Origin: Rhodoferax sp. UBA4127 | GTDB taxonomy: Bacteria > Pseudomonadota > Gammaproteobacteria > Burkholderiales > Burkholderiaceae_C | Reading direction: 5' to 3' | DNA length: 6,204 nt | Assembly (NCBI GenBank): GCA_002381045.1 | Contig: DFWT01000047.1 | Span: 1-6,204 of the forward strand | Shown: piece after piece, positions 1 through 6,066 of the stretch | Numbering within the stretch: the first letter of the stretch is position 1 | Layout: each line of letters begins with the position of its first letter | Program-made: the position numbers and the translations under genes | Notes under the pieces: model-generated | What the model was told of the DNA's origin: nothing | What the model saw: only the letters and a program-made list of their open reading frames with translations | Databases searched by the model: none

Positions 1-1059
1 CCTAAAGACGAAATCAATACCAAAGAAAAGCTTGACCTGGAAGCGGCAGCCGCATTACAAGGCTTGGAGCCTCTACGCACACAGGCGTTCCAATTGAATT
101 ACACCAGGGCAACGGAAGTGGCTGCGCAATTGACTGCTTCTTCGGGTGGTGCGTCCGGTACAACTGGAAATGCCCGCTTACTGAGTGCGCGTGGCAGTGT
201 GATCTCTGAAGCCCGTACCAACCAGCTTTTTGTGACCGATATTCCCAGCCGTTTGGATCAAGTCCAGCAATTGATTGCCAAGCTTGACATTCCCGCGCGT
301 CAGGTCCTGATCGAAGCGAGAATAGTTGAGGCATCAGACACCTTTGGCAAGTCCCTTGGGGTGAAGTTAGGAGGCGGTATTGGGTCAGGGGTCAATCCAA
401 ACACCGGCGTGGGTGCATCTTTTGGTTCAAGTTATGTTGCAGGTGTCTCCGGAACTACGTCAGGAAACTTTGTGAATTTGCCAGCACAAGGGCAGGGGGG
501 TTATTCGCCTGCAAATATCGCACTTTCCATATTTGGATCTGCCGCAAACCGATTCCTCAACTTGGAACTGTCTGCGCTTGAAGCTGATGGGAAGGGTAAA
601 GTTGTTTCCAGTCCTCGTGTGGTCACTGCAGATCAGATCAAGGCGCTGATCGAGCAAGGGACGGAACTTCCCTATCAGGTGGCGACATCCAGCGGCGCAA
701 CTTCAATTGCATTCCGTAAGGCGAATTTGAAGCTTGAAGTCACGCCCCAAATTACTCCTGAGGGCAACATCATTCTGGCGCTGGACGTGAATAAAGACAC
801 TGTGGGTCAATCCACGGCCGCAGGCTTTGCTATCAATACCAAGCACATTCAGACACAGGTGCTGGTTGAAAATGGTGGTACGGTCGTGATTGGCGGTATT
901 TTCGAACTCACTGAGGTGGACAGTGTGACCAAGGTACCACTGTTTGGGGATTTGCCTGGTGTGGGTAACTTGTTCAAAAGCACAAGCAAGACTGCCAACA
1001 AACAGGAGATGCTGGTGTTCATTACGCCCCGTGTTATCGGCGACATCATCTCGCGTTGA
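1..1059 (+). CDS. pilQ: Type IV pilus secretin PilQ, C-terminal part (5' end outside window)
   Basis: The frame is open from the first base, so this is the last 352 residues of a protein that is usually about 700 residues long. PilQ forms the outer-membrane ring through which type IV pili are extruded and DNA may be taken up. Visible residues about 28-96 look like a secretin N (NolW-type) domain, ending in the TNQLFVTDIPSRLDQVQQLI segment. A Gly/Ser-rich stretch follows (about 120-165), then the secretin beta-barrel domain (about 176-346). That domain carries the family signature VPLFGDLPGVGNLF (312-325) and the closing EMLVFITPRVI. The N-terminal AMIN and other periplasmic domains and the signal peptide would lie upstream of the window. 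The Gly/Ser-rich loop is common in gate or crown regions of secretins. Downstream aroK begins 12 bases after the stop. Secretin identity is very secure; PilQ rather than a type II secretion GspD is supported by the aroK-aroB neighbourhood. Confidence 0.95.
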   Translation, partial: PKDEINTKEKLDLEAAAALQGLEPLRTQAFQLNYTRATEVAAQLTASSGGASGTTGNARLLSARGSVISEARTNQLFVTDIPSRLDQVQQLIAKLDIPARQVLIEARIVEASDTFGKSLGVKLGGGIGSGVNPNTGVGASFGSSYVAGVSGTTSGNFVNLPAQGQGGYSPANIALSIFGSAANRFLNLELSALEADGKGKVVSSPRVVTADQIKALIEQGTELPYQVATSSGATSIAFRKANLKLEVTPQITPEGNIILALDVNKDTVGQSTAAGFAINTKHIQTQVLVENGGTVVIGGIFELTEVDSVTKVPLFGDLPGVGNLFKSTSKTANKQEMLVFITPRVIGDIISR

Positions 1060-1071
1060 CTCTCCTGAACT

Positions 1072-1593
1072 TTGTTGCTCAGCCTCATTGGCCTCCCCGG
1101 CTCAGGTAAATCCACTGTCGGGCGGCAGCTGGCCCGACGACTTCAGGTTCCTTTCTCGGATTCCGACCACGTTATCGAGCAGCGCCTGGGCTGCTCCATT
1201 CGTGAGTACTTCGAGCGTGAGGGCGAAGCCAGTTTTCGCGACCTTGAACAAACCGTTATTGACGAGCTGACCCAGGCGCCGGCCGGTGTGCTGTCCACCG
1301 GCGGCGGCGTGGTGTTACGGCCCGACAACCGGGATCATTTGCATACCCGCACTCATGTGATCTATCTCAACTCAGTGCCTGAAGAATTGTTTCGGCGCTT
1401 ACGGCACGACAAAAGTCGCCCGCTATTGCAGGTGGCTGAACCTATGCAACGCTTACGCGACTTGTATGTGCAGCGAGATCCTCTTTACCGGGAGACAGCG
1501 CACTTCAGCGTGGACACCGGCCGTCCTTCCGTGGCCAGTCTGGTCAACATGATCCTGATGCAGCTTGAACTGGCCGGGATTGCCAGGACCTGA
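1072..1593 (+). CDS. aroK: Shikimate kinase AroK, TTG start
   Basis: This 173-residue cytoplasmic enzyme phosphorylates shikimate with ATP to shikimate 3-phosphate, step five of the chorismate pathway. Its length is normal for the family. Visible motifs are the Walker A loop GLPGSGKST (7-15), the Asp pair in FSDSD (D30 and D32, Mg2+ and shikimate), the shikimate-binding Arg in FRDLE (R56), the GGG loop (77-79), the lid Arg in KSRPLL (R116), and R135 in the RDPLYRETA segment. All catalytic positions are intact. A stop codon in the same frame at 1066-1068 excludes an earlier start, and any start after codon 2 would cut into strand 1 and the Walker A loop. The start must therefore be TTG at 1072 (or TTG at 1075). 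No Shine-Dalgarno is obvious, so reinitiation by ribosomes leaving pilQ is a reasonable inference. aroB follows after 58 bases. Confidence 0.95.
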   Translation: MLLSLIGLPGSGKSTVGRQLARRLQVPFSDSDHVIEQRLGCSIREYFEREGEASFRDLEQTVIDELTQAPAGVLSTGGGVVLRPDNRDHLHTRTHVIYLNSVPEELFRRLRHDKSRPLLQVAEPMQRLRDLYVQRDPLYRETAHFSVDTGRPSVASLVNMILMQLELAGIART

Positions 1594-1651
1594 AATCCCT
1601 GGGCTGCTGGGGCGATGCCAAGGCAATGGTGATGCCTCTAAACTCGGGGAT
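1594..1651 (+). other. aroK-aroB spacer with imperfect direct repeat
   Basis: This 58-base gap separates aroK from aroB. It contains a nine-base near-repeat, GGCGATGCC at 1611-1619 and GGTGATGCC at 1628-1636, and a TGCC-AA-GGCA inverted repeat at 1617-1626 with a loop too small to be a convincing hairpin. GGGGA at 1646-1650 is Shine-Dalgarno-like but lies only one base from the aroB ATG, which is too close for normal use at that codon. It sits better, though now rather far, from the alternative ATG at 1673. I see no terminator, so the two genes are probably cotranscribed. Confidence 0.3.
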
Positions 1652-2776
1652 ATGACTTCTTCAGAACTTCAAATGGTGGCCATTGACTTGGCTGAGCGCA
1701 GCTACCACATTGCCATTCGTGGCTCGCTGTTTGACAACCCCTTGAGCTATGTTGAATTGCCGAATGCGCAGAGTGCACTTATCGTCACCAACACTACTGT
1801 GGCGCCGCTCTATGCCGAGCGTTTGCAAAGGGCATTGAGTGGCAAGTATGTGCAGGTGCACACCGTGGAATTGCCAGATGGTGAAGCCTTCAAAACTTGG
1901 GAAAATTTAAACCTGATTTTTGATGCACTGCTGGCCAACGCCTGCGACCGCAAAACGGTGTTGTTTGCCTTGGGCGGCGGCGTGGTGGGGGATATGACGG
2001 GCTTTGCCGCGGCGAGCTACATGCGTGGTGTGCCGTTTGTGCAAGTGCCCACCACCCTGCTGGCTCAGGTGGATTCTTCAGTGGGCGGCAAGACGGCAAT
2101 CAACCACCCCTTGGGCAAGAACATGATTGGCGCGTTTTACCAGCCACTCAAGGTCATTTGTGATCTGGATACGCTGGTCACTTTGCCGGATCGTGAGTTG
2201 AGTGCGGGTCTGGCCGAAGTCATCAAATACGGGCCGATCAACGACATGGAGTTCTTCGCCTGGCTGGAGGTCAACATGGATGCCTTGGTGGCCCGTGCAC
2301 CATCGGCCCTTGCGCATGTGGTTCGACGCAGCTGCGAAATCAAAGCCTGGGTGGTGGGCCAGGATGAGCGTGAATCTGGCGTTCGTGCCATTCTGAATTT
2401 TGGCCACACCTTTGGCCACGCCGTCGAAGCGGGCATGGGCTACGGGCAATGGCTGCACGGCGAGGCCGTAGGTTGCGGCATGGTGATGGCGGCACAGTTG
2501 TCGCACCGGCTTGGGCTGGTCGACTCGCTGTTTGTGGCGCGTTTGACCGAACTTATCGCTCGCGCAGGCTTGCCAGTCAAAGGGCCGGTTTTGAGCTCGG
2601 ACGACAATGCCGAGCGATACTTGGAGTTGATGCGGGTTGACAAGAAGGCCGAGGCGGGCGACATCAAATTCGTGCTGATTGACGGACCTGGTCGTGCCGT
2701 GGTGCGCAGTGCACCCGAAGCCATGGTCCGCGATGTGATTGACCACTGTTGCAGCAAGACACTACTGAAAATATAG
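1652..2776 (+). CDS. aroB: 3-dehydroquinate synthase AroB
   Basis: This 374-residue cytoplasmic NAD+- and metal-dependent lyase converts DAHP to 3-dehydroquinate, step two of the shikimate pathway. It aligns along its length with E. coli AroB by eye. NAD-binding residues include GGGVVGD (108-114). Active-site lysines are K147 (in SSVGGKT) and K156 (in HPLGKN). The zinc ligands are E189 (in AEVIKYG), H252 (in GHTFGH) and H269 (in WLHGEA), matching E184, H247 and H264 of E. coli with a constant offset of five. The start is the ATG at 1652, giving the N-terminus MTSSELQMVAIDL. The ATG at 1673 (MVAIDL) is closer to the usual AroB start and cannot be excluded. The frame stays open further upstream to a TTG at 1565 inside aroK, but that extension has no AroB character. 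The last codons (LLKI, stop) appear to come from the repeat-like sequence downstream. Confidence 0.96.
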   Translation: MTSSELQMVAIDLAERSYHIAIRGSLFDNPLSYVELPNAQSALIVTNTTVAPLYAERLQRALSGKYVQVHTVELPDGEAFKTWENLNLIFDALLANACDRKTVLFALGGGVVGDMTGFAAASYMRGVPFVQVPTTLLAQVDSSVGGKTAINHPLGKNMIGAFYQPLKVICDLDTLVTLPDRELSAGLAEVIKYGPINDMEFFAWLEVNMDALVARAPSALAHVVRRSCEIKAWVVGQDERESGVRAILNFGHTFGHAVEAGMGYGQWLHGEAVGCGMVMAAQLSHRLGLVDSLFVARLTELIARAGLPVKGPVLSSDDNAERYLELMRVDKKAEAGDIKFVLIDGPGRAVVRSAPEAMVRDVIDHCCSKTLLKI

Positions 2777-2777
2777 C
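2749..2777 (+). promoter_or_regulatory. Weak sigma70-like promoter candidate for dgt
   Basis: TTGCAG at 2749-2754 and TATAGC at 2772-2777 are separated by 17 bases, a suitable spacing. Matches to consensus are only three of six and four of six. A second -10-like hexamer, TATAAG (2793-2798), has no convincing -35 at the right distance. Either could give dgt its own transcription start, but AT-rich sequence produces such matches by chance. Confidence 0.15.
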
Positions 2778-2825
2778 AAATGGCGGTATTTTTATAAGGG
2801 CTAGAGCCACAATTCTTATGCAAGC
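2760..2825 (+). repeat. Possible Comamonadaceae-type dispersed intergenic repeat between aroB and dgt
   Basis: This sequence is AT-rich and foldable, unlike the flanking coding DNA. It opens with CTACTGAAAATATAGC and continues to ATAAGGGCTAGAG and CTTATG. From memory, this layout resembles a short dispersed repeat found between genes in many Comamonadaceae genomes; I cannot run the search. Structures visible directly: TGAAAATA (2766-2773) can pair with TATTTTTA (2787-2794) with one G-U pair, and ATAAG (2794-2798) pairs with CTTAT (2815-2819) around a small GGC-TAGA-GCC hairpin (2799-2808). The start of the element overlaps the aroB 3' end and supplies its stop codon. The stems are weak and AT-rich, so any role as terminator, mRNA stabiliser or promoter source is uncertain. 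Confidence 0.4.
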
Positions 2826-4001
2826 ATGATGTTGGCTCCTTACGCTTGTGATCCGGCCAACACGCGCGGGCGACGTTACCCTCAATCGCGAGCGCCTACA
2901 CGCGACGATTTCCAGCGCGACCGGGACCGGATTGTTCATAGCAGTGGCTTTCGGCGCCTGGTTTACAAAACGCAGGTGTTCTTGAACCATGAAGGCGATT
3001 TGTTTCGCACCCGCCTGACCCACTCGCTTGAGGTGGCACAGCTCGGGAGATCCATTGCGCGCTCTTTGCGCCTCAACGAGGATTTGGTGGAGGCCATTGC
3101 CCTGGCGCATGACTTGGGGCACACGCCATTTGGGCATTCGGGTCAGGATGCGCTGAACGTTTGCATGACGCAGTACGGTGGCTTTGAGCACAACTTGCAG
3201 AGCCTGCGTGTGGTGGACCAATTGGAAGAGCGCTATCCAGAATTCGATGGCCTGAATCTGACCTTTGAGACCCGCGAAGGAATCTTGAAACATTGTTCAC
3301 GCGCCAACGCACAGGAGTTGGAAAAACAGGAGCCTGACGGCGTAGCCAACAGGTTTCTGGTGAATGCCCAGCCCAGTCTGGAAGCACAGTTGTGCAATCT
3401 GGCCGACGAAATTGCCTACAACGCGCATGACATCGATGACGGTGTGCGCTCTGGTCTGATCACGCTCAAGCAGTTGCAAGAAGTGCCCTTGTTTGATCAG
3501 TTCAAGCAGCAAGCTTTGGAGAATTTTCCGCATTTGCAAGACGCAGCGTTTGGACGGCGCTTGCTTTATGAATCGATTCGCAGCATGCTCAGCAGCCAGG
3601 TGTATGACGTGATCTCGGCGACCTCATTGGCAATAGAAACCTTCCGTCCGGATAGCGTGGATGCAGTGCGGCAGTTGAAACCACTGGTGCAATTCAGCGC
3701 AGACATGCGCCGCCAATCCAATGCACTCAAGGCCTTTTTGTTGCAACACCTTTACCGGCACCCGCAAGTCATCCAAAGCACCGATCAGGGCAAGCGCGTG
3801 GTGCGCAGCTTGTTCCAGGCCTATATGGCCCAGCCGGCGGACATGCCAGAACGCTATCGGCAGCGCACCATGCGTTCGGATAGGGTCGACGATGAGCTGG
3901 CACGGACCGTTGCAGACTACATTGCCGGGATGACGGACCGCTTTGCCTTGCATGAACACACCCGCTTGACGGGTGAGGTGCTCTTGAACGAAAGAATTTG
4001 A
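2826..4001 (+). CDS. dgt: dGTPase-like HD-domain triphosphohydrolase
   Basis: This 391-residue cytoplasmic protein belongs to the dGTP triphosphohydrolase family, which splits dNTPs into deoxynucleoside and triphosphate and so controls dNTP pools. The N-terminal family block RDDFQRDRDRIVHSSGFRRL spans 26-45. The metal-binding HD site is complete: H66 (in RLTHSLE), H95 and D96 (in AHDLGHTPFGH), and D194 (in NLADEIAYNAHDID). The additional conserved histidines H99 and H104 are present. Length and layout fit the shorter dGTPase-like class rather than the longer E. coli Dgt, so substrate preference and nucleotide activation are uncertain. Tandem ATGs occur at 2826 and 2829; I use the first. No good Shine-Dalgarno precedes them. 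Its stop overlaps the next ATG by one base (TGATG), indicating coupling with the DUF1415 gene. Family members in some bacteria restrict phage by depleting dNTPs, but nothing here shows that role. Confidence 0.93.
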   Translation: MMLAPYACDPANTRGRRYPQSRAPTRDDFQRDRDRIVHSSGFRRLVYKTQVFLNHEGDLFRTRLTHSLEVAQLGRSIARSLRLNEDLVEAIALAHDLGHTPFGHSGQDALNVCMTQYGGFEHNLQSLRVVDQLEERYPEFDGLNLTFETREGILKHCSRANAQELEKQEPDGVANRFLVNAQPSLEAQLCNLADEIAYNAHDIDDGVRSGLITLKQLQEVPLFDQFKQQALENFPHLQDAAFGRRLLYESIRSMLSSQVYDVISATSLAIETFRPDSVDAVRQLKPLVQFSADMRRQSNALKAFLLQHLYRHPQVIQSTDQGKRVVRSLFQAYMAQPADMPERYRQRTMRSDRVDDELARTVADYIAGMTDRFALHEHTRLTGEVLLNERI

Positions 4002-4561
4002 TGAATGATGTGGCCCAAGTGGTAGCAGACACCCAGCGTTGGCTGGAACGGGCAGTGATTGGCCTGAACCTGTGCCCGTTTGCCAAGAGCGTGCATGTCA
4101 AAGGCCAGGTCCATTACGCGGTGAGTCAGGCCAATAACCCAAGGGATCTTCTGGTTGATTTGATCCATGAACTCAATGGGCTTGTAGCCCTTGACGCATT
4201 TGAGCGAGATACTACGCTTTTGGTAGCGCCGAATTGCCTGGCCGACTTTCTGGATTTCAATGACTTTCTGGCCGAGGCCGACCAGGCGCTGGTAGATTTG
4301 GATTTGGATGGTGTGCTGCAAATTGCATCACTGCACCCGCAGTACCAATTTGCCGGCACCGGCGCAGATGATGTCACCAACTTCACCAACCGCTCTCCAT
4401 ACCCTACACTGCATTTGCTGCGCGAAGACAGCATTGACAGGGCGGTGGCGGCCTTCCCTCAAGCAGAAGCCATTTACGAAGTCAACATGCGCACCATGGA
4501 GCGCTTGGGGCCAGAGGGTTGGGCGGCACTGGGTGTCGGGCGTGGCATCATCAAACCATGA
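4001..4561 (+). CDS. DUF1415 family protein, function unknown
   Basis: This 186-residue protein has no signal peptide or membrane segment and is probably cytoplasmic. I recognise it as DUF1415 from three conserved blocks: RWLERAVIGLNLCPFAK (13-29, with C25), HPQYQF (112-117), and NRSPYPTLHLLRE (130-142). The C-terminal GVGRGIIKP tail is also typical of the family as I remember it. No biochemical function is established to my knowledge. The invariant-looking Cys and His residues might form an active or metal site, which is speculation. The chosen ATG at 4001 overlaps the dgt stop by one base; a TTG directly before it (3998) is a less likely start. The gene ends in an ATGA overlap with the methyltransferase gene, so it sits in the middle of a translationally coupled trio. 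Confidence 0.88.
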   Translation: MNDVAQVVADTQRWLERAVIGLNLCPFAKSVHVKGQVHYAVSQANNPRDLLVDLIHELNGLVALDAFERDTTLLVAPNCLADFLDFNDFLAEADQALVDLDLDGVLQIASLHPQYQFAGTGADDVTNFTNRSPYPTLHLLREDSIDRAVAAFPQAEAIYEVNMRTMERLGPEGWAALGVGRGIIKP

Positions 4562-5529
4562 CACGCAAGACCGTCACCAACCACAAGGCGAAGCCTGCAA
4601 AAGCAGAGGTGCCTCAAGTCCTGGTGGACGATTTGCGTCCAGGCCAGTCGATTGAGTTGCTAAAGGAACTGCACATCCTTACGCGTGACGGCAAACTCAA
4701 TCAGGATTCGCGCCGCAAGCTCAAGCAGGTGTACCACCTGTACCAGTTCATTGAGAAGTTGTTGCTGGAGTTGGTTAGTGAGGAGGATAAAAAACTTTCG
4801 AATGGGTCGTTGAACAGCCCGACGCAGTCGGGACAGAAAAACCGAGGCATTACCCTGGCCGACCATGGCGCAGGCAAGTCGTACTTGGGCTTCATCCTGT
4901 ATGACTTGTTCTTCAAAGACCGCAGCAGTGGTCAGTTGTTCGGTATTGAAACCCGCAGCGAATTGGTTGAAAAATCCCATGCTTTAGCCGCGCGATTGGG
5001 TTTCACGCGCATGGCTTTTCTGAACCTCACAGTGGCCGAGTCAGCCCAGTCTGGGCAGCTGCCCGAACGCATTGACGTGGTGACCGCACTGCATGCCTGC
5101 GACACCGCCACCGATGATGCGATCAGTTTTGGCTTGCAGAAAAAAGCGCGCTTTATGGTGCTGGTGCCTTGCTGCCAGGCTGAAGTAGCCCGCGTTCTCA
5201 GTCAGCACAAAGCACTTTCATTGGCGCGAACACCGCTGTCAGAGCTCTGGCGGCACCCTCTGCACACCCGTGAAATGGGGAGCCAAATTACAAACGTTTT
5301 GCGTTGTTTGTACCTTGAAGCCTGTGGCTACCAGGTCACGGTAACTGAACTGGTGGGCTGGGAGCACAGCATGAAAAACGAACTGATCATCGCCCGCTAC
5401 ACAGGTCAAAAAAAGCGTGCAGCCGCCGAGCGTCTGCGCGCTTTGCTGGACGAATTTGGCCTGAATGACCTGCTTCACACACGCTTTACCTCGCTGTCAG
5501 ACAATCCCTCGGAGAAAATTGTGGCGTAA
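4558..5529 (+). CDS. Class I SAM-dependent methyltransferase (Methyltransf_32-like), substrate unknown
   Basis: This 323-residue, probably cytoplasmic protein starts at an ATG overlapping the DUF1415 stop by four bases (ATGA). The N-terminus is basic (Lys/Arg-rich, residues 3-16). A helical region at about 35-80 is followed by a Ser/Asn/Lys-rich, probably flexible linker (79-97). The Rossmann-like methyltransferase domain begins at about 98. It carries SAM motif I as ADHGAGKSYLG (101-111), an acidic motif II residue in FGIETRSE, motif IV ALHACDTATD (177-186), and a PCCQ motif (204-207). This set resembles the Methyltransf_32 group that includes GSTCD- and METTL25-like proteins, and suggests an RNA or protein target without defining one. 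The open frame extends upstream to 4519, but that part lies inside the DUF1415 gene and the overlapping ATG is the natural start. slyB follows after 38 bases. Confidence 0.85.
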   Translation: MTRKTVTNHKAKPAKAEVPQVLVDDLRPGQSIELLKELHILTRDGKLNQDSRRKLKQVYHLYQFIEKLLLELVSEEDKKLSNGSLNSPTQSGQKNRGITLADHGAGKSYLGFILYDLFFKDRSSGQLFGIETRSELVEKSHALAARLGFTRMAFLNLTVAESAQSGQLPERIDVVTALHACDTATDDAISFGLQKKARFMVLVPCCQAEVARVLSQHKALSLARTPLSELWRHPLHTREMGSQITNVLRCLYLEACGYQVTVTELVGWEHSMKNELIIARYTGQKKRAAAERLRALLDEFGLNDLLHTRFTSLSDNPSEKIVA

Positions 5530-5557
5530 GTTTCTATGTTATTGAGCGACATTTTTT

Positions 5558-5561
5558 GGAG
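5558..5561 (+). promoter_or_regulatory. Ribosome binding site of slyB
   Basis: GGAG lies six bases before the ATG at 5568 and is the clearest Shine-Dalgarno in the window. It decides the start: an in-frame TTG at 5556 overlaps it and is unlikely, while the ATG at 5580 is spaced too far away. Confidence 0.7.
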
Positions 5562-5567
5562 TTAAAC

Positions 5568-6035
5568 ATGCAGAGTTTCATGAAAATCAGTTTGGCTACC
5601 GCTTTGGTGTTGGTTTTGGGTGCCTGCGCCACCAGCAGTCCGGATGTGGTCCAACGTGGCGATGCACAACGCATGGCGCAAGTGCAAGACGGTGTTTTGT
5701 TGTCGATTCGCACAGTCACTGTCGATGGCAGCCAAAGCGGTATTGGTGCCGCCGTCGGCGGGGTCACAGGCGCGGTGGCTGGTGCTTCGCGTGGTGGCTC
5801 AACTGCCGAGAGCAATGTGATTGGCTTGCTGGTGGGGGTGGCTGGAGCGGCAGCTGGTAACGCAGTTGAGCGCATGGCCACTCGGGAGGAGGCCAATGAG
5901 CTGTTGATTCAACTCAAAGGAGGCGAGCGACGTGCCGTCGTTCAGGCCAAGGGCAGTGAAACCTTGGTGCCGGGTGATGCGGTGATCATCGTCACCACGG
6001 GTGGCAAGGTTCGGGTGACCAAAGCACCCAAGTGA
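5568..6035 (+). CDS. slyB: SlyB-like glycine-zipper outer-membrane lipoprotein
   Basis: This 155-residue precursor has a short lipoprotein signal peptide (MQSFMKISLATALVLVLGAC) with lipobox L17-G18-A19-C20. Lipidation at C20 and export to the outer membrane are expected, because A21 is not the Asp retention residue. The centre is a glycine-zipper pair of the 17 kDa antigen/SlyB family. G60, G64, G68 and G72 are spaced exactly four apart, and G86-G90 and G93-G97 continue the pattern after a short polar turn (about 74-84). The C-terminal part (about 100-155) is a small hydrophilic domain. SlyB proteins are thought to stabilise the outer membrane under stress, with PhoP control in enteric bacteria; I see no PhoP box here. 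The ATG at 5580 would give a more classic MKI lipoprotein start, but the Shine-Dalgarno favours 5568. The short upstream gap means a promoter of its own would lie inside the methyltransferase gene. Confidence 0.88.
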   Translation: MQSFMKISLATALVLVLGACATSSPDVVQRGDAQRMAQVQDGVLLSIRTVTVDGSQSGIGAAVGGVTGAVAGASRGGSTAESNVIGLLVGVAGAAAGNAVERMATREEANELLIQLKGGERRAVVQAKGSETLVPGDAVIIVTTGGKVRVTKAPK

Positions 6036-6066
6036 CACGCCAAAGTTTTTAATCCGGGGTTGAGTC

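Noticed and set aside
1565..1651. N-terminal extension of AroB to a TTG at 1565.
   Set aside because: The added 29 residues lie partly inside aroK, have a Gly/Pro-rich non-conserved character, and are absent from known AroB proteins.
2078..2746. Long open frame of 222 codons on the minus strand.
   Set aside because: It lies wholly antisense to aroB, whose catalytic residues are intact, and its His/Gln-rich composition is typical of a shadow frame.
2664..3293. Minus-strand open frame of 209 codons spanning aroB end and dgt.
   Set aside because: It crosses two well-supported genes and the spacer, and shows no recognisable domain.
2826..4001. dgt as part of an anti-phage defence island.
   Set aside because: dGTPases can act in phage defence, but the neighbours are housekeeping genes in a conserved order and no other defence gene is visible.
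4858..4881. Walker A-like pattern ADHGAGKS in the methyltransferase, suggesting an ATPase.
   Set aside because: It fits the [AG]-x4-G-K-[ST] pattern by letter, but its place after a hydrophobic strand, the following acidic motif II and HACD motif mark it as SAM-binding motif I. No Walker B is evident.
5530..5567. PhoP-box-like GTTTC and GTTAT half-sites upstream of slyB.
   Set aside because: The half-sites start eight bases apart instead of the eleven needed and match the consensus poorly.
6013..6029. GGGTG-CACCC hairpin near the slyB stop as a terminator.
   Set aside because: The stem is only five pairs, lies inside the coding region, and the T-run at 6045-6049 is about 15 bases too far downstream.
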